Positions 39,064 to 48,722 of a stretch of 64,000 bases of DNA are shown here, piece after piece. Within the stretch, counting starts at the first letter, position 1. Every line of letters starts with the position of its first letter. Source of the stretch: Acinetobacter sp. SFB (GTDB lineage Bacteria; Pseudomonadota; Gammaproteobacteria; Pseudomonadales; Moraxellaceae); the NCBI RefSeq assembly GCF_001647545.1, contig NZ_LSZH01000001.1, positions 568,778-632,777 of the forward strand, in the 5' to 3' direction. A program made the position numbers and the translations under genes. The notes under the pieces were generated by a model, which saw only the letters and a program-made list of their open reading frames with translations, was not told the DNA's origin and did no database searches.

Positions 39064-40386
39064 TTAGCCACCAAATGCAGCAAATTTCAATGCCCAAAGT
39101 GCAGCAACAATCCATACCATATATGGAACAGTTTTCGCTTTACCTGTAAATAGTTTGATCAGCGCATAGCTAATGAAGCCCATTGCAATACCATCTGCAA
39201 TTGAATAAGAAAATGGCATAAATACAATGGTCAAAAACGCAGGTACTGCTTCAGTGATATCATCCCATTCAATATGAACGATACCCTGAATCATCAATAC
39301 ACCGACAAATAGCAATGCAGGTGCTGTCGCAAAACTTGGCACCGACTGCGCAAGTGGTGCTAAAAACAGGCACAACAAGAACATGATGCCCACTACAACT
39401 GCTGTTAAGCCAGTACGCCCACCCGCCGCAACACCAGCAGATGACTCAATATAAGGCGTTGTTGAAGATGTACCGAGTGCTGCACCGGCAACAATGGCTG
39501 TTGAGTCCGCAAATAGTGCTTTTTTCAAACGTGGCAATTTACCATCTTTTAATAAACCTGCACGGTGCGATACACCCACCAAAGTTCCTGTTGAGTCAAA
39601 CAAATCGACCAGAAAAAATACAAAAATAACTCCGACCAGGCTTGCAGTAAATAATCCCTCAAAGTCCATTTGCAAGAATGTTGGAGCTAGAGATGGAATC
39701 TGTCCCACCACACCTTGGAACTGGTTATAACCCAATACTGTAGAAATAGCAGTAATCACCAAAATACTGATAATAATGGCGCCCCGCACCTTAAACTGGT
39801 GCATCACCACAACCATTAAGAAGCCAAGCAAGGCTAGAAGCACTGAAGGTTGTTTTAAATCACCCAAACCGACTAAGGTTGCAGGATTATCAACAATAAT
39901 ACCGGCATTTTTTAAGGCAACCAGCGCAAGGAACATACCAATACCGCCACCAATGGCCAGTTTTAATGACATTGGAATTGCGTTGACAATGGCTTCACGA
40001 ATTTTAAACATGCTGATCGCAATGAAGACCAAACCTGAAACAAATACCGCAGCAAGTGCAGTTTGCCAAGGCACGCCCATTCCCATACATACCGAATAGG
40101 TAAAGTAAGCATTCAAGCCCATACCCGGTGCCAGTGCAATTGGATAATTTGCAACAAGTCCCATCACCAGACAACCGATTGCAGCTGCCAGACAGGTTGC
40201 GACAAAGACCGCCCCATGATCCATGCCTGTTTCGGACAAAATCATTGGGTTGACAATAATGATGTAACACATCGTTAGGAAAGTGGTTACACCTGCAAGA
40301 ACTTCTGTACGAAAACTGGTTTTGTTTTCGCTTAACTTAAATAAGCGTTCAAGCATATTCTCTGAAGATGGATTAGGAGTCGTCAT
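39064..40386 (-). CDS. NCS2-family purine permease (AzgA-like)
   Basis: This is a 440-residue inner-membrane transporter with about 13 hydrophobic helices. It begins LFKLSENKTSFRTEVLAGVTTFLTMCYIIIVNP, here read in pieces: TEVLAGVTTFLTMCYI near residue 27 and GLNAYFTYSVCMG near 93. Later come DLFDSTGTLVGVSHRAGLL and the substrate-helix region SSAGVAAGGRTGLTAV, all typical of AzgA-type adenine/hypoxanthine/guanine transporters. The adenine deaminase downstream supports adenine as a substrate. A perfect 16-bp inverted repeat lies in its leader. Confidence 0.92.
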   Translation of the reverse strand: MTTPNPSSENMLERLFKLSENKTSFRTEVLAGVTTFLTMCYIIIVNPMILSETGMDHGAVFVATCLAAAIGCLVMGLVANYPIALAPGMGLNAYFTYSVCMGMGVPWQTALAAVFVSGLVFIAISMFKIREAIVNAIPMSLKLAIGGGIGMFLALVALKNAGIIVDNPATLVGLGDLKQPSVLLALLGFLMVVVMHQFKVRGAIIISILVITAISTVLGYNQFQGVVGQIPSLAPTFLQMDFEGLFTASLVGVIFVFFLVDLFDSTGTLVGVSHRAGLLKDGKLPRLKKALFADSTAIVAGAALGTSSTTPYIESSAGVAAGGRTGLTAVVVGIMFLLCLFLAPLAQSVPSFATAPALLFVGVLMIQGIVHIEWDDITEAVPAFLTIVFMPFSYSIADGIAMGFISYALIKLFTGKAKTVPYMVWIVAALWALKFAAFGG

Positions 40387-40425
40387 GACTTTACCCCGGT
40401 AAGTAAACTTTATGCTGTCAGCACG

Positions 40426-40472
40426 CTATAAAATTAATGATCAGCCAAATACAATCATCATTAATTTTATAG
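40426..40472 (-). promoter_or_regulatory. Perfect 16-bp inverted repeat upstream of the purine permease
   Basis: CTATAAAATTAATGAT at 40426-40441 and its exact complement at 40457-40472 are separated by 15 bases, 40 to 86 bases upstream of the permease ATG. The arms are AT-rich and there is no T run. It could be a repressor operator or an mRNA hairpin. It does not have the three-way layout of a purine riboswitch. Confidence 0.6.
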
Positions 40473-40571
40473 ATATTCAAGCAATTGATATACCATAGTT
40501 TAATTTCAAAACCAGTAGATTGAACAACTTTGCATTGGGTATAAAACAACCAAATGACAAAAATTGTAAAA

Positions 40572-40600
40572 CAAAAAAGCTGCATAAATGTTATGCAGCT
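40572..40600 (-). terminator. Terminator downstream of the 77-residue gene
   Basis: AGCTGCATAA pairs with TTATGCAGCT, followed by TTTTTTG on the minus strand. It isolates the permease from the gene at 40766-40999, though it is 166 bases past that stop. Confidence 0.85.
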
Positions 40601-40765
40601 CTACTTGTTTCAAATAAATCATATACTTAAAAAATAAAGAGAATGATTTAATTATGGTCGCGGCAAATTATAGCACAATGATTTTTTATTGTTTCTAAAA
40701 TTTATTCTTCAATAAAATTCAATAAGATAGCTCGGTTCTAAAATTTATTTAGCGACGTAATACAA

Positions 40766-40999
40766 TTAAAGGTGATTGGATTCAGTCATCCATCGTTCTG
40801 AAGATTGAACAAGAGCGGCAACCTTATCATGATGAGGCATGAAATTATCAGGATATGACTTCACAATATTGAGTGACTGCTGAGCCTCATGAATGAGCTG
40901 ATTCACCTTATTCTTTTTTTTCATTTCTGCATCCTGATAAACCCAATATCCGAGCACGACTACAGCAAAAATGATGATTAAAATTAATAAATTTTTCAT
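40766..40999 (-). CDS. Small membrane protein, unknown
   Basis: It has 77 residues with one N-terminal helix (residues 3-21, NLLILIIIFAVVVLGYWVY) and a charged soluble tail. The KKKNK motif after the helix suggests the tail lies in the cytoplasm, or that the helix is an uncleaved signal. I do not recognise a family. Confidence 0.6.
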   Translation of the reverse strand: MKNLLILIIIFAVVVLGYWVYQDAEMKKKNKVNQLIHEAQQSLNIVKSYPDNFMPHHDKVAALVQSSERWMTESNHL

Positions 41000-41138
41000 A
41001 ACAAAATTTTATTATTCAGTAAGCTTTTTATCATAATAACAAAAAATCACAATATAGCGTGATGGAATTCACACTTTTAAAATCATTTTCTATCCTTAAA
41101 TAGACATATTTAATAATTAAATACGTTATTTATAAACC

Positions 41139-41168
41139 AAAAAATCCTGATCAATTTCAGGATTTTTA
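41139..41168 (-). terminator. Terminator after yaaA
   Basis: AAATCCTGA pairs with TCAGGATTT around TCAATT, with T-rich flank on both strands. It is just beyond the yaaA stop. Confidence 0.82.
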
Positions 41169-41186
41169 TGACTAACCCAAACAGAC

Positions 41187-41969
41187 TTAAGCCGCCTGTT
41201 GCTCATCACGCTTAAACACCAATTCACCTTTAAGTGAACTTTCAGCATCAAAATAATAACCTTCGCTATTAAATGACTTTAAGTCTTCAGCCTGATTTAA
41301 CTGGTTTTCGATCATATAACGTGCCATCAGACCGCGTGCTTTTTTGGCATAAAAACTAATAACTTTGTATTTTCCATTTTTTTGATCAAGAAAAATCGGC
41401 TTAATAATTTCAGCTTTAATTTTGCGCTCAATCACTGACTTATAGTATTCATCCGATGCAAGATTGACCAATAAGTCCGAATTCGCATGCTCTAAATCAT
41501 CATTGATTAAGCTGGTAATTCGATCACCCCAGAATTGATATAAATTATGACCTCGCGGATTGTTCAATTTTGTGCCCATTTCCAAACGATATGGCATCAT
41601 CAAATCTAAAGGACGTAATAAACCATACAATCCTGATAACATACGCAAATGATTTTGTGCAAATTCAATATGTTGATCATTCAATGCATAGGCATCTAAA
41701 CCTGTATACACATCGCCTTTGAAGGCAAATAAGGCCTGACGCGCATTGGAGAAATTAAATTCAGACTGCCAGTCATTGAAACGTTCAACATTCAATTTGG
41801 CAAGTTTTTCACTCACGCTCATTAAATTGGATAGATCTGCAGCAGACAGTTTGCGACTAACGTCTATAAGTTCTTGTGAATGTTCCAGCAATCTTGGTAA
41901 GGTATGCGCATCAGTGGGTAGTGCAGATTCATAATCTAAAGTCTTAGCAGGAGAAATTAAGGCGAGCAT
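41187..41969 (-). CDS. yaaA: Peroxide stress protein YaaA (DUF328)
   Basis: This is a 260-residue cytosolic protein; in E. coli YaaA limits intracellular iron and DNA damage under peroxide stress and binds DNA. Family segments are [18 protein letters not shown] at the start, [28 protein letters not shown] in the middle (given partly), [25 protein letters not shown] near residue 105, and the end [14 protein letters not shown] start at ATG 41969, after an AGG site; the open frame reaches 41999. Confidence 0.93.
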   Translation of the reverse strand: MLALISPAKTLDYESALPTDAHTLPRLLEHSQELIDVSRKLSAADLSNLMSVSEKLAKLNVERFNDWQSEFNFSNARQALFAFKGDVYTGLDAYALNDQHIEFAQNHLRMLSGLYGLLRPLDLMMPYRLEMGTKLNNPRGHNLYQFWGDRITSLINDDLEHANSDLLVNLASDEYYKSVIERKIKAEIIKPIFLDQKNGKYKVISFYAKKARGLMARYMIENQLNQAEDLKSFNSEGYYFDAESSLKGELVFKRDEQQAA

Positions 41970-42093
41970 GAATAACCTGATCAAAAAATAATTAAACAAA
42001 CTATAACAGTAGACTTATTTTATTTCCAATTTGTGTTTTTACTGAACATTATCGGTAAAATACCTCATTCTCCTGTTATTTATCGGTTGCTAT

Positions 42094-42726
42094 ATGTCCG
42101 AGCAAATTTTCATTCAAGGTTCTGCTGGTCAACTTGAAATTTTTGTTGATTATCCACAGGGTGAAGTGAAAGGATTCGCGATTGTATGCCACCCCCATCC
42201 CCTACAAGGCGGTACTCCGCAGCATAAAGTGCCGACTCTTTTGGCTCAGATGTTTCTTGAGCGCGGTTGCATTGTGTATCGCCCAAGTTTCCGTGGTTCA
42301 GGTCAAAGTGAAGGCTTGCATGATGAAGGTTTTGGCGAAACTGATGATGTGCTAGAAGCCATCAAGCAAATTCGCAGCAAGCATATCAACCTACCTTTTT
42401 ATGCCGGCGGTTTTAGTTTTGGTGCACATGTCATGGCGAAAAGTTATCACGCCCTGCCGGACGAAATAAAACCTAAACAATTGATTTTATGTGGCTTGCC
42501 CACAGCAACTGTGGCAGGTTTACGTCATTATGTCACCCCAGCCATCAAAGGCGATATTTTGTTTATTCATGGGGAAGCCGATGAAATTACTTTATTGTCA
42601 GATTTGATTGAATGGGCAAAACCACAACGTCATTTGTTGACGATTCTGCCGGGTGCAAACCACTTTTTTACTGGATATTTAAAGCAATTACGTATGGCGA
42701 TCTCTCGCTTCTTAATTGCATCTTAA
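42094..42726 (+). CDS. Alpha/beta hydrolase
   Basis: This is a 210-residue cytosolic hydrolase. The oxyanion region is VCHPHPLQGG near residue 32. The nucleophile elbow is GGFSFGAHVM (Ser near residue 109), and the acid and base are expected in IHGEADEITLL and PGANHFFTG. Such small proteins, close to the CocE/XC_1258 group, have no fixed substrate; esterase activity is the usual guess. It is a single gene with its own terminator. Confidence 0.88.
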   Translation: MSEQIFIQGSAGQLEIFVDYPQGEVKGFAIVCHPHPLQGGTPQHKVPTLLAQMFLERGCIVYRPSFRGSGQSEGLHDEGFGETDDVLEAIKQIRSKHINLPFYAGGFSFGAHVMAKSYHALPDEIKPKQLILCGLPTATVAGLRHYVTPAIKGDILFIHGEADEITLLSDLIEWAKPQRHLLTILPGANHFFTGYLKQLRMAISRFLIAS

Positions 42727-42792
42727 TAAACAACTCAGCAGTGCCATTGCGAGCCAAATCAATTTTGGCATAGGCTGATATTAATTTAGTGA

Positions 42793-42822
42793 AAAGACTC
42801 AGAATATTTCTGAGTCTTTTGC
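42793..42822 (+). terminator. Terminator after the alpha/beta hydrolase
   Basis: AAAAGACTCAGAA pairs exactly with TTCTGAGTCTTTT around TAT. The rest of the gap to 43084 shows no gene. Confidence 0.9.
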
Positions 42823-43084
42823 TTCGTGTCTAAAAAAGCAAAAGCTTTATACCGAACTTCTTTCCCACTGAAAACATACCTCACAAATTTCTTAAAAAAA
42901 ACATTACTTCTCTTATTTTCAGTAAATTACGTCCTCTATTTCAATCATATAAAAAACACTAAACACCTGAATACTTAAACTTTTTTGCAATTCATAACAC
43001 AATCCATAAATAATATAATCACTGTATGAGTCGGATGCGGCTCCTGTTTAGTGGTAAATTTCATTGCTGTTTTAAAGGGATATT

Positions 43085-43525
43085 ATGAAAAATATTTTTG
43101 GGATTATTGCGCTTAGCTTGTTCTATTCTTCAGCTATGGCACAAAATATTGAAGGCATTTGGCGCTATATGGATGATAAAACAGGTGAAGCCAAGGGTTT
43201 GGTTAAAATTGAGCAGCAAGTCGATGGCACATACGCAGCTAAGGTACTCAAAGTCACTCCTCGTCAGGGCTATACCCCTAAAGAATTTTGTACTAACTGC
43301 CCTGCACCCTATACCAACCAGCCTATTATTGGCATGCAAGTCATTAGCAAATTAAAGTCTGTCGACCAAGTTAACTATACTGATGGAAAAATTATCGATC
43401 CTGTCTCAGGGAAAATCTACAAACTTAAAGGCAAACTGAATGCTACTGGGAAAAAATTATTTCTCCGCGGCTATATGGGTGTTTCTGCCGTTGGACGCAG
43501 CCAAACTTGGCTCCGTGTGGAATAA
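43085..43525 (+). CDS. DUF2147 family secreted protein
   Basis: The 146-residue protein has a signal peptide (MKNIFGIIALSLFYSSAMAQ, cut after AMA). The mature part has the DUF2147 pattern: IEGIWRYMDDKTGEAKGLVKI near the start, then a region with ICTNCPA-like cysteines (FCTNCPAPY), GKIIDPVSGKIYKLKG and LFLRGYMGVSAVGRSQTW. The family is periplasmic and of unknown role. It is monocistronic with an AGGG-type ribosome site 7 bases before ATG. Confidence 0.88.
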   Translation: MKNIFGIIALSLFYSSAMAQNIEGIWRYMDDKTGEAKGLVKIEQQVDGTYAAKVLKVTPRQGYTPKEFCTNCPAPYTNQPIIGMQVISKLKSVDQVNYTDGKIIDPVSGKIYKLKGKLNATGKKLFLRGYMGVSAVGRSQTWLRVE

Positions 43526-43688
43526 AATGCCAATAAAAATGTAATATTCATAGTCAGTTTTACTTAAAATTATTGCTTTATATTATTAATTTATTTGACA
43601 TTGCACATTGCTTATCTCAAATAAAAAATTGGCAGATATCACACATGATTTTATCTGCCACTTTTAAGTTTTAAACTGAAAATTCAAA

Positions 43689-44066
43689 TCAACCCTTCCA
43701 TTTGAAGCCACTAAAAGATTCATCTTCTTTTAATGTATTTTCTACCGCTTGCGCCAACTGATTCAATAAACTTTGTTCGGTGATCCGATCTAGCCAATCC
43801 TGCTCTTCATCTGGATATGACGTAATTTCACAGACTAAATGCCCCTCTGCATCATGACTCTGGCAAGTGACTGATAAAGGCAAAGACTGATTGTCTACAC
43901 TGACAGCAACCTGATCACCACTTTGTGACAAAGTTTGAAAACCATATTGCCCCAATTCTTTCGATAAAAGATCGGCAACATATTCCTGAGTCACATGACA
44001 ATCATTGGACTGCTGAGACACATGGTTATGCTTTTCACAGTTTGCAGTAAATTGTAATTTTCTCAT
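43689..44066 (-). CDS. Hypothetical protein, 125 aa
   Basis: I do not recognise this protein. Residues 1-20 hold a Cys-His pair (NCEKHNHVSQQSNDCHVT) that could bind a metal; a further CQ.HD segment follows near residue 75. No signal or membrane helix is evident. I start at ATG 44066 with a GGA site; ATG 44084 is possible. It lies downstream of the tyrA-aroA terminator on the same strand. Confidence 0.65.
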   Translation of the reverse strand: MRKLQFTANCEKHNHVSQQSNDCHVTQEYVADLLSKELGQYGFQTLSQSGDQVAVSVDNQSLPLSVTCQSHDAEGHLVCEITSYPDEEQDWLDRITEQSLLNQLAQAVENTLKEDESFSGFKWKG

Positions 44067-44116
44067 CTCTATATCCAAAGGCATTCTTGTTATATGGTTT
44101 TAGCATAAGCAATAAA

Positions 44117-44148
44117 AACAAAACAGCCAAGCAAAAGCTTGGCTGTCA
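44117..44148 (-). terminator. Terminator of the pheA-hisC-tyrA/aroA operon
   Basis: ACAGCCAAGC pairs with GCTTGGCTGT around AAAA, followed by TTTTGTTTTT on the minus strand. Confidence 0.88.
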
Positions 44149-44175
44149 TCTAAAAAATACACAACATTAGACTAA

Positions 44176-46422
44176 TTATTCACTCACTAGAATCTCTAAT
44201 CCGGCTTGATTGGTCAATTCAGTGAAGCTGGGGAAACTGGTGGCTACCGTTTCTGTACCAACAATTTTGATTTCACCTGAGGTACGCAAGCCTGCCATAC
44301 TAAAACTCATGGCAATACGATGATCATGATGTGATTCTATTTCACCGCCAGTGAAAATTGCAGACCAGTCACCTGATTTACCTTTACCTTCAATAATGAT
44401 GCCATCGTTAGTTGGTGTGCAGTCAATGCCCATAGTTTGCAAACCATCAGCCATCACCTGAATACGATCTGACTCTTTCACGCGAAGCTCGGCAGCACCG
44501 GTCAAAATGGTTTGACCTTCTGCACATGCAGCCGCGATAAAGAGTGCCGGAAATTCATCAATCGCCAATGGCACCTGATCTTCCGGCATATGAATGCCTT
44601 TTAAAGTACGCGAGCCTTTGATACGAATATCTGCAATTGGCTCACCACCAGCAATACGTTCATTTTCTACCGTTAAATCTGCACCCATTTGTTTCAGAAT
44701 TTCAATCACACCAGTACGGGTCGGGTTAATCCCTACCGCTTCTAAAGTAACATCAGAACCTTCGGTAATGGCTGCACCAACCATAAAGAACGCAGCAGAT
44801 GAAATATCGGACGGTACTTGAATTTCAGTCGCTACAAGTTTTCCACCACCTTGCAGTGAAATGCGGTTACCTTCTGTTTTTACCTCATAACCGAATGCAC
44901 GAAGCATACGTTCAGAGTGATCACGGGTTGGTTCTGGTTCAGTCACCGAAGTTTCACCATTTGCCCAAAGACCCGCCAACAAAATTCCTGATTTTACCTG
45001 AGCGGATGCCATAGGCAAATCGTAGTGGATACCTTGAAGGTTTTGGCTGCCCGTGATTGAAACTGGCGGTGTACCACGTTCACCTGTGGTTTGAATCTGC
45101 GCACCCATTTCACGTAAAGGTTTAGCAATACGCTCCATAGGCCGTTTAGACAGCGACGCATCACCGGTCATGACAGAATCAAACTTCTGTGCACACAACA
45201 TGCCTGAAAGCAGGCGCATAGAAGTACCCGAGTTACCCATATATAAGGCACTTGCAGGTGCTTTTAAACCATTCATACCGACGCCATGAATCGTCACTTC
45301 ACCATTTTTAGGCCCTTCAATGCTAACGCCCATATCACGAAATGCCTGAAGCGTTGCTAAAGCATCTTCACCTTCCAAAAAACCGGTCACATGTGTGGTA
45401 CCTTCAGCAATCGCACCAAACATGATGGAGCGATGCGACACAGATTTGTCACCTGGCACGGTAAATTTACCCTGAAATTTTTTAGCACCCGGCAAAATGG
45501 TAAATTGTTGTGTCACTTTATCGTTCTCCATCAAAGGTTTCTTAGAAAGCATGTGATTAAAATGCTGACGTGCCGCTTGGGCATGTTCAAGCAATCCTAT
45601 CAATGCTTTGGAATCTTCATTTTCAATCAGTTTGCGGATTTGAGTCAGTTGCTGTTCAAATCCATCTACCGCATTTAAAATTGCTTTTTTATTGGCAAAA
45701 AAAATGTCATGCCACATTTGTGGATCACTGGCGGCAATGCGCGAAAAATCGCGGAAGCCCCCGGCAGCATAACGAAAAATGTCGAGATTATCTTCACGGT
45801 TGGCCAGTTGCTCAACCAGGTTAAATGCCATTAAATGCGGAAGATGGCTGGTATGGGCCAGCACTTCATCGTGCTTGTCGACATCCATACAAATCACTTC
45901 TGCCTTTGCCGCTTGCCACAGTTGAACCAATTTATCCACGGCCCAGTCACCACTGCTTGGAAGCGGTGTCAAAATAACTTTATGGTTGGCAAATAAATCG
46001 ACCTTACCGGCATGCACACCGGTATGTTCTGCGCCTGCAATCGGATGCCCCGGTACAAAACCTGCAGGCAGGTTCTCACCATATACCGCTTTTGCAGCAT
46101 CCACGACATTACCTTTGGTACTGCCCACATCGGTAATGATGGTTTTAGCTGACAAATAAGGCTTGATAGTTTCCAGCACTTTTTTCGTTGCACGAACAGG
46201 CAAAGCTAAAACCACCAGATCCGCGCCTTGCACGGCATCAACAGGATTGCTATAGCCTTCCTGAATCAAACCCAGTGCTTTTGCATCATCCAGCGTTTTT
46301 TGCGAACGTGTAGAGGCAACAATCTGCTTTGCCAGTTTTTCAGCAATCATCACACGAGCCAGACTTGAGCCAATCAGCCCAAGTCCAATAAAGGCAACTT
46401 TTTCAAACAGTGGCTGAGACAT
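44176..46422 (-). CDS. tyrA-aroA: Bifunctional prephenate dehydrogenase / EPSP synthase (TyrA-AroA)
   Basis: This is one 748-residue chain with two enzymes. Residues 1-~295 are an NAD-dependent prephenate/cyclohexadienyl dehydrogenase: VAFIGLGLIGSSLARVM, then TDVGSTKGNVVDAA and PGHPIAGAEHTG. Residues ~310-748 are 5-enolpyruvylshikimate-3-phosphate synthase: PGDKSVSHRSIMFGAIAEG, GNSGTSMRLLSGML near 405, PSDISSAAFF and DHRIAMSFSMAGL near the end. The fusion is known in Acinetobacter and Pseudomonas. It begins 3 bases after the hisC stop and is the last gene of the operon. Confidence 0.97.
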   Translation of the reverse strand: MSQPLFEKVAFIGLGLIGSSLARVMIAEKLAKQIVASTRSQKTLDDAKALGLIQEGYSNPVDAVQGADLVVLALPVRATKKVLETIKPYLSAKTIITDVGSTKGNVVDAAKAVYGENLPAGFVPGHPIAGAEHTGVHAGKVDLFANHKVILTPLPSSGDWAVDKLVQLWQAAKAEVICMDVDKHDEVLAHTSHLPHLMAFNLVEQLANREDNLDIFRYAAGGFRDFSRIAASDPQMWHDIFFANKKAILNAVDGFEQQLTQIRKLIENEDSKALIGLLEHAQAARQHFNHMLSKKPLMENDKVTQQFTILPGAKKFQGKFTVPGDKSVSHRSIMFGAIAEGTTHVTGFLEGEDALATLQAFRDMGVSIEGPKNGEVTIHGVGMNGLKAPASALYMGNSGTSMRLLSGMLCAQKFDSVMTGDASLSKRPMERIAKPLREMGAQIQTTGERGTPPVSITGSQNLQGIHYDLPMASAQVKSGILLAGLWANGETSVTEPEPTRDHSERMLRAFGYEVKTEGNRISLQGGGKLVATEIQVPSDISSAAFFMVGAAITEGSDVTLEAVGINPTRTGVIEILKQMGADLTVENERIAGGEPIADIRIKGSRTLKGIHMPEDQVPLAIDEFPALFIAAACAEGQTILTGAAELRVKESDRIQVMADGLQTMGIDCTPTNDGIIIEGKGKSGDWSAIFTGGEIESHHDHRIAMSFSMAGLRTSGEIKIVGTETVATSFPSFTELTNQAGLEILVSE

Positions 46423-46425
46423 GGC

Positions 46426-47532
46426 TTAAGCTTTTTCCTCTACCGCACTGCTGGTCAAATCCAATACTTTGGCAAGTGCTGTCAAGAACTTGGCATTTTC
46501 AGCTTCAGTACCAATCGATACACGAAGATGATTTGGAATACCGACAGGACGCACAATTACGCCTTCTTTGAGCAATGCATTAAAAGTCTGCACAGAGTCC
46601 GCTTGCACATCGACCAGAATAAAGTTGGCGCGTGAAGGCACATAATTTAAACCCAGCGCAGCAAAACCTTGTTCAAGCTGCTTCATACCCGCTTTATTAA
46701 CAACACGCGATTGCTCAATAAAATCTTCATCTTTGAGTGCGGCCACAGCAGCCACCATTGCAAGATGATTGACGTTAAATGGCTGACGAATACGGTTCAG
46801 GTAATCAGTTACTTCTGCCGATGCCAGTGCAAAACCCACACGCAGTGCAGCCAGACCATAACATTTAGACAAGGTACGGCTGACGATAATATTTGAATAT
46901 TGCTCAAGGAATTTCAGGCTGTTGAAGTTTTCAGGGAAATATTCGACATAAGCTTCGTCCAGTACCACAATTACATTGGCTGGAACTTTTTGCATGAAAG
47001 CATCAAATTCAGCTTCTTCAAACCAGGTTCCGGTCGGATTGTTTGGATTGGCAATAAACACCAGTTTGGTATTGTCTTTAATTGCTGCTGCCATGGCATC
47101 CAAGTCATGGGCAAAGCCTTTTGCCGGCACTTCAATCGCTTCTGCATTAATCGCCTGAGTCACCAAAGCATATACCGCAAACGCATGTTGGCTATACACC
47201 ACAGAATCGCTTGAAGAAACAAATGCACGGGCAAACATTTCAAGCAAGTCGTTTGAACCATTACCCAAAGTAATACGCTCAGCAGTCACCCCAAATTGTG
47301 ACTGAATCTGGTCTTTTAAGATAAAACCGCCACCGTCCGGATATCGTCCGATTTCTGTCAATTCAGCCGCTACAGCTTGTTTGACTTTGTCAGAACAGCC
47401 CAATGGATTTTCATTCGAGGCCAATTTGACGATATCAGTAATCCCCAACTCACGCTCAAGTTCACTAATGGGTTTACCTGGTTGATAAGGCTTTAACTTT
47501 GAGATGCCTTCATTGGCAGGGACAAACGACAT
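46426..47532 (-). CDS. hisC: Histidinol-phosphate / aromatic aminotransferase HisC
   Basis: This is a 368-residue pyridoxal-phosphate enzyme of fold type I. Visible features are KLASNENPLGCSDKVK near residue 35, the GNGSNDLLEMFARAF cofactor segment, FIANPNNPTGTWF, VLDEAYVEYFPE and the Schiff-base lysine in SRTLSKCYGLAALRVGFAL near residue 225. It can serve histidine synthesis; its place between pheA and tyrA-aroA suggests that it also transaminates phenylpyruvate and prephenate-derived products. Confidence 0.95.
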   Translation of the reverse strand: MSFVPANEGISKLKPYQPGKPISELERELGITDIVKLASNENPLGCSDKVKQAVAAELTEIGRYPDGGGFILKDQIQSQFGVTAERITLGNGSNDLLEMFARAFVSSSDSVVYSQHAFAVYALVTQAINAEAIEVPAKGFAHDLDAMAAAIKDNTKLVFIANPNNPTGTWFEEAEFDAFMQKVPANVIVVLDEAYVEYFPENFNSLKFLEQYSNIIVSRTLSKCYGLAALRVGFALASAEVTDYLNRIRQPFNVNHLAMVAAVAALKDEDFIEQSRVVNKAGMKQLEQGFAALGLNYVPSRANFILVDVQADSVQTFNALLKEGVIVRPVGIPNHLRVSIGTEAENAKFLTALAKVLDLTSSAVEEKA

Positions 47533-47612
47533 GTTACTCTTCCAGTTATTTCAAGTGATAAATGGGGGTCAACTTCAATGCAAAAATTGACCACCGCTTT
47601 TCAGGGAAAAAT

Positions 47613-48722
47613 TTACAATACTGCAATTGGGTAAGATCCCAAGACTCGAACTTCTTTGACTAGCGGACGAATTTCTTCAAGCGCCGCTTTGACGTTTTCT
47701 TGCTCTACATGACCTTCTAAATCAATAAAGAAAACATAAGCCCATTTTTCCGGTAAAGCCGGACGAGTTTCAATACTGGTTAGACTAATGTTGTGTTTGG
47801 CAAAGGGTGCCAAAATTTCAAGTAATGCACCGGCACGGTCATGTGCAGAAATGAGTAAAGAGGTTTTGTCATTGCCACTTGGCGGCACTTTTTCACGGCC
47901 AATCACCAAGAAACGCGTAGTATTTTCCGGATTATCTTCGATGTTGCTGTGAAAAATCTCCAAGTCATAAATACTTGCCGCTACATCAGACGCGATTGCG
48001 GCTGAATGCCATTCATTGCGAATACGGCGTGCTGCTTCGGCATTTGAACTCAGGGCAACACGTTCAACACCCGGATAATGTGCATCTAGCCAGCCACGGC
48101 ATTGTGCCAGGGTTTGCTGATGGGCATAAATCTGTTTGATGCTGTCTTTACGGGTATTGGATGACACTAAAAATTGGTGATGAATACGCAATTCAACTTC
48201 ACCAATTACATTTAGATGCGAGGCTTTAAAACAGTCTAAAGTATGGTTGACCACACCTTCAGATGAGTTTTCTACCGGCACCAGACCATAATGGGCACTC
48301 CCTGCTTCGACTTCACGGAATACTTCATCAATGGTGGGAAGTGGACGAACAATAGCATCTTGCCCAAAATGTTTAAGCACTGCTGAATGAGTAAAAGTGC
48401 CGACAGGACCCAAGAATGCAATACTTTGCGGAGCTTCAAGCGCCAAGCAAGCTGACATGATTTCGCGGAATAAACGCGCCATGGTCACATCAGATAAAGG
48501 ACCTTCATTACGCTGCATAACATTACGTAAAACTTGCGCTTCACGTTCAGGACGGTAAAACATTGGATTCTCTTCAGAAGCAAATTTTGCTTTTGCCACT
48601 GCTTCTGCCAATTTCGCTCGACGATTAATAAGTTGTTGAATCTGCTGATCTACAGAGTCAATATCCTCACGAATTTGAGCAAGGTCAAGAGAAGTCTTTG
48701 TGTTTTGATCGTCATGGATCAT
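47613..48722 (-). CDS. pheA: Bifunctional chorismate mutase / prephenate dehydratase PheA
   Basis: This is a 369-residue P-protein. An AroQ chorismate mutase is at residues ~15-95 (LAQIREDIDSVDQQIQQLIN and RRAKLAEAVAKAK). Prephenate dehydratase spans ~105-285 (IAFLGPVGTFTHSAVLKHFG, PVENSSEGVVNHTLD, NTTRFLVIGRE), and an ACT domain follows (DRAGALLEILAPFAKHNISL with TSIETRPA) for phenylalanine feedback. I start at ATG 48722 with an AAGGGC site; the open frame runs to 48779. It is the first gene of the aromatic operon. Confidence 0.97.
   Translation of the reverse strand: MIHDDQNTKTSLDLAQIREDIDSVDQQIQQLINRRAKLAEAVAKAKFASEENPMFYRPEREAQVLRNVMQRNEGPLSDVTMARLFREIMSACLALEAPQSIAFLGPVGTFTHSAVLKHFGQDAIVRPLPTIDEVFREVEAGSAHYGLVPVENSSEGVVNHTLDCFKASHLNVIGEVELRIHHQFLVSSNTRKDSIKQIYAHQQTLAQCRGWLDAHYPGVERVALSSNAEAARRIRNEWHSAAIASDVAASIYDLEIFHSNIEDNPENTTRFLVIGREKVPPSGNDKTSLLISAHDRAGALLEILAPFAKHNISLTSIETRPALPEKWAYVFFIDLEGHVEQENVKAALEEIRPLVKEVRVLGSYPIAVL

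Noticed and set aside
40426..40472. Purine riboswitch upstream of the permease
   Set aside because: Only one long hairpin is present; the conserved junction and two hairpin loops of the purine aptamer are not seen.
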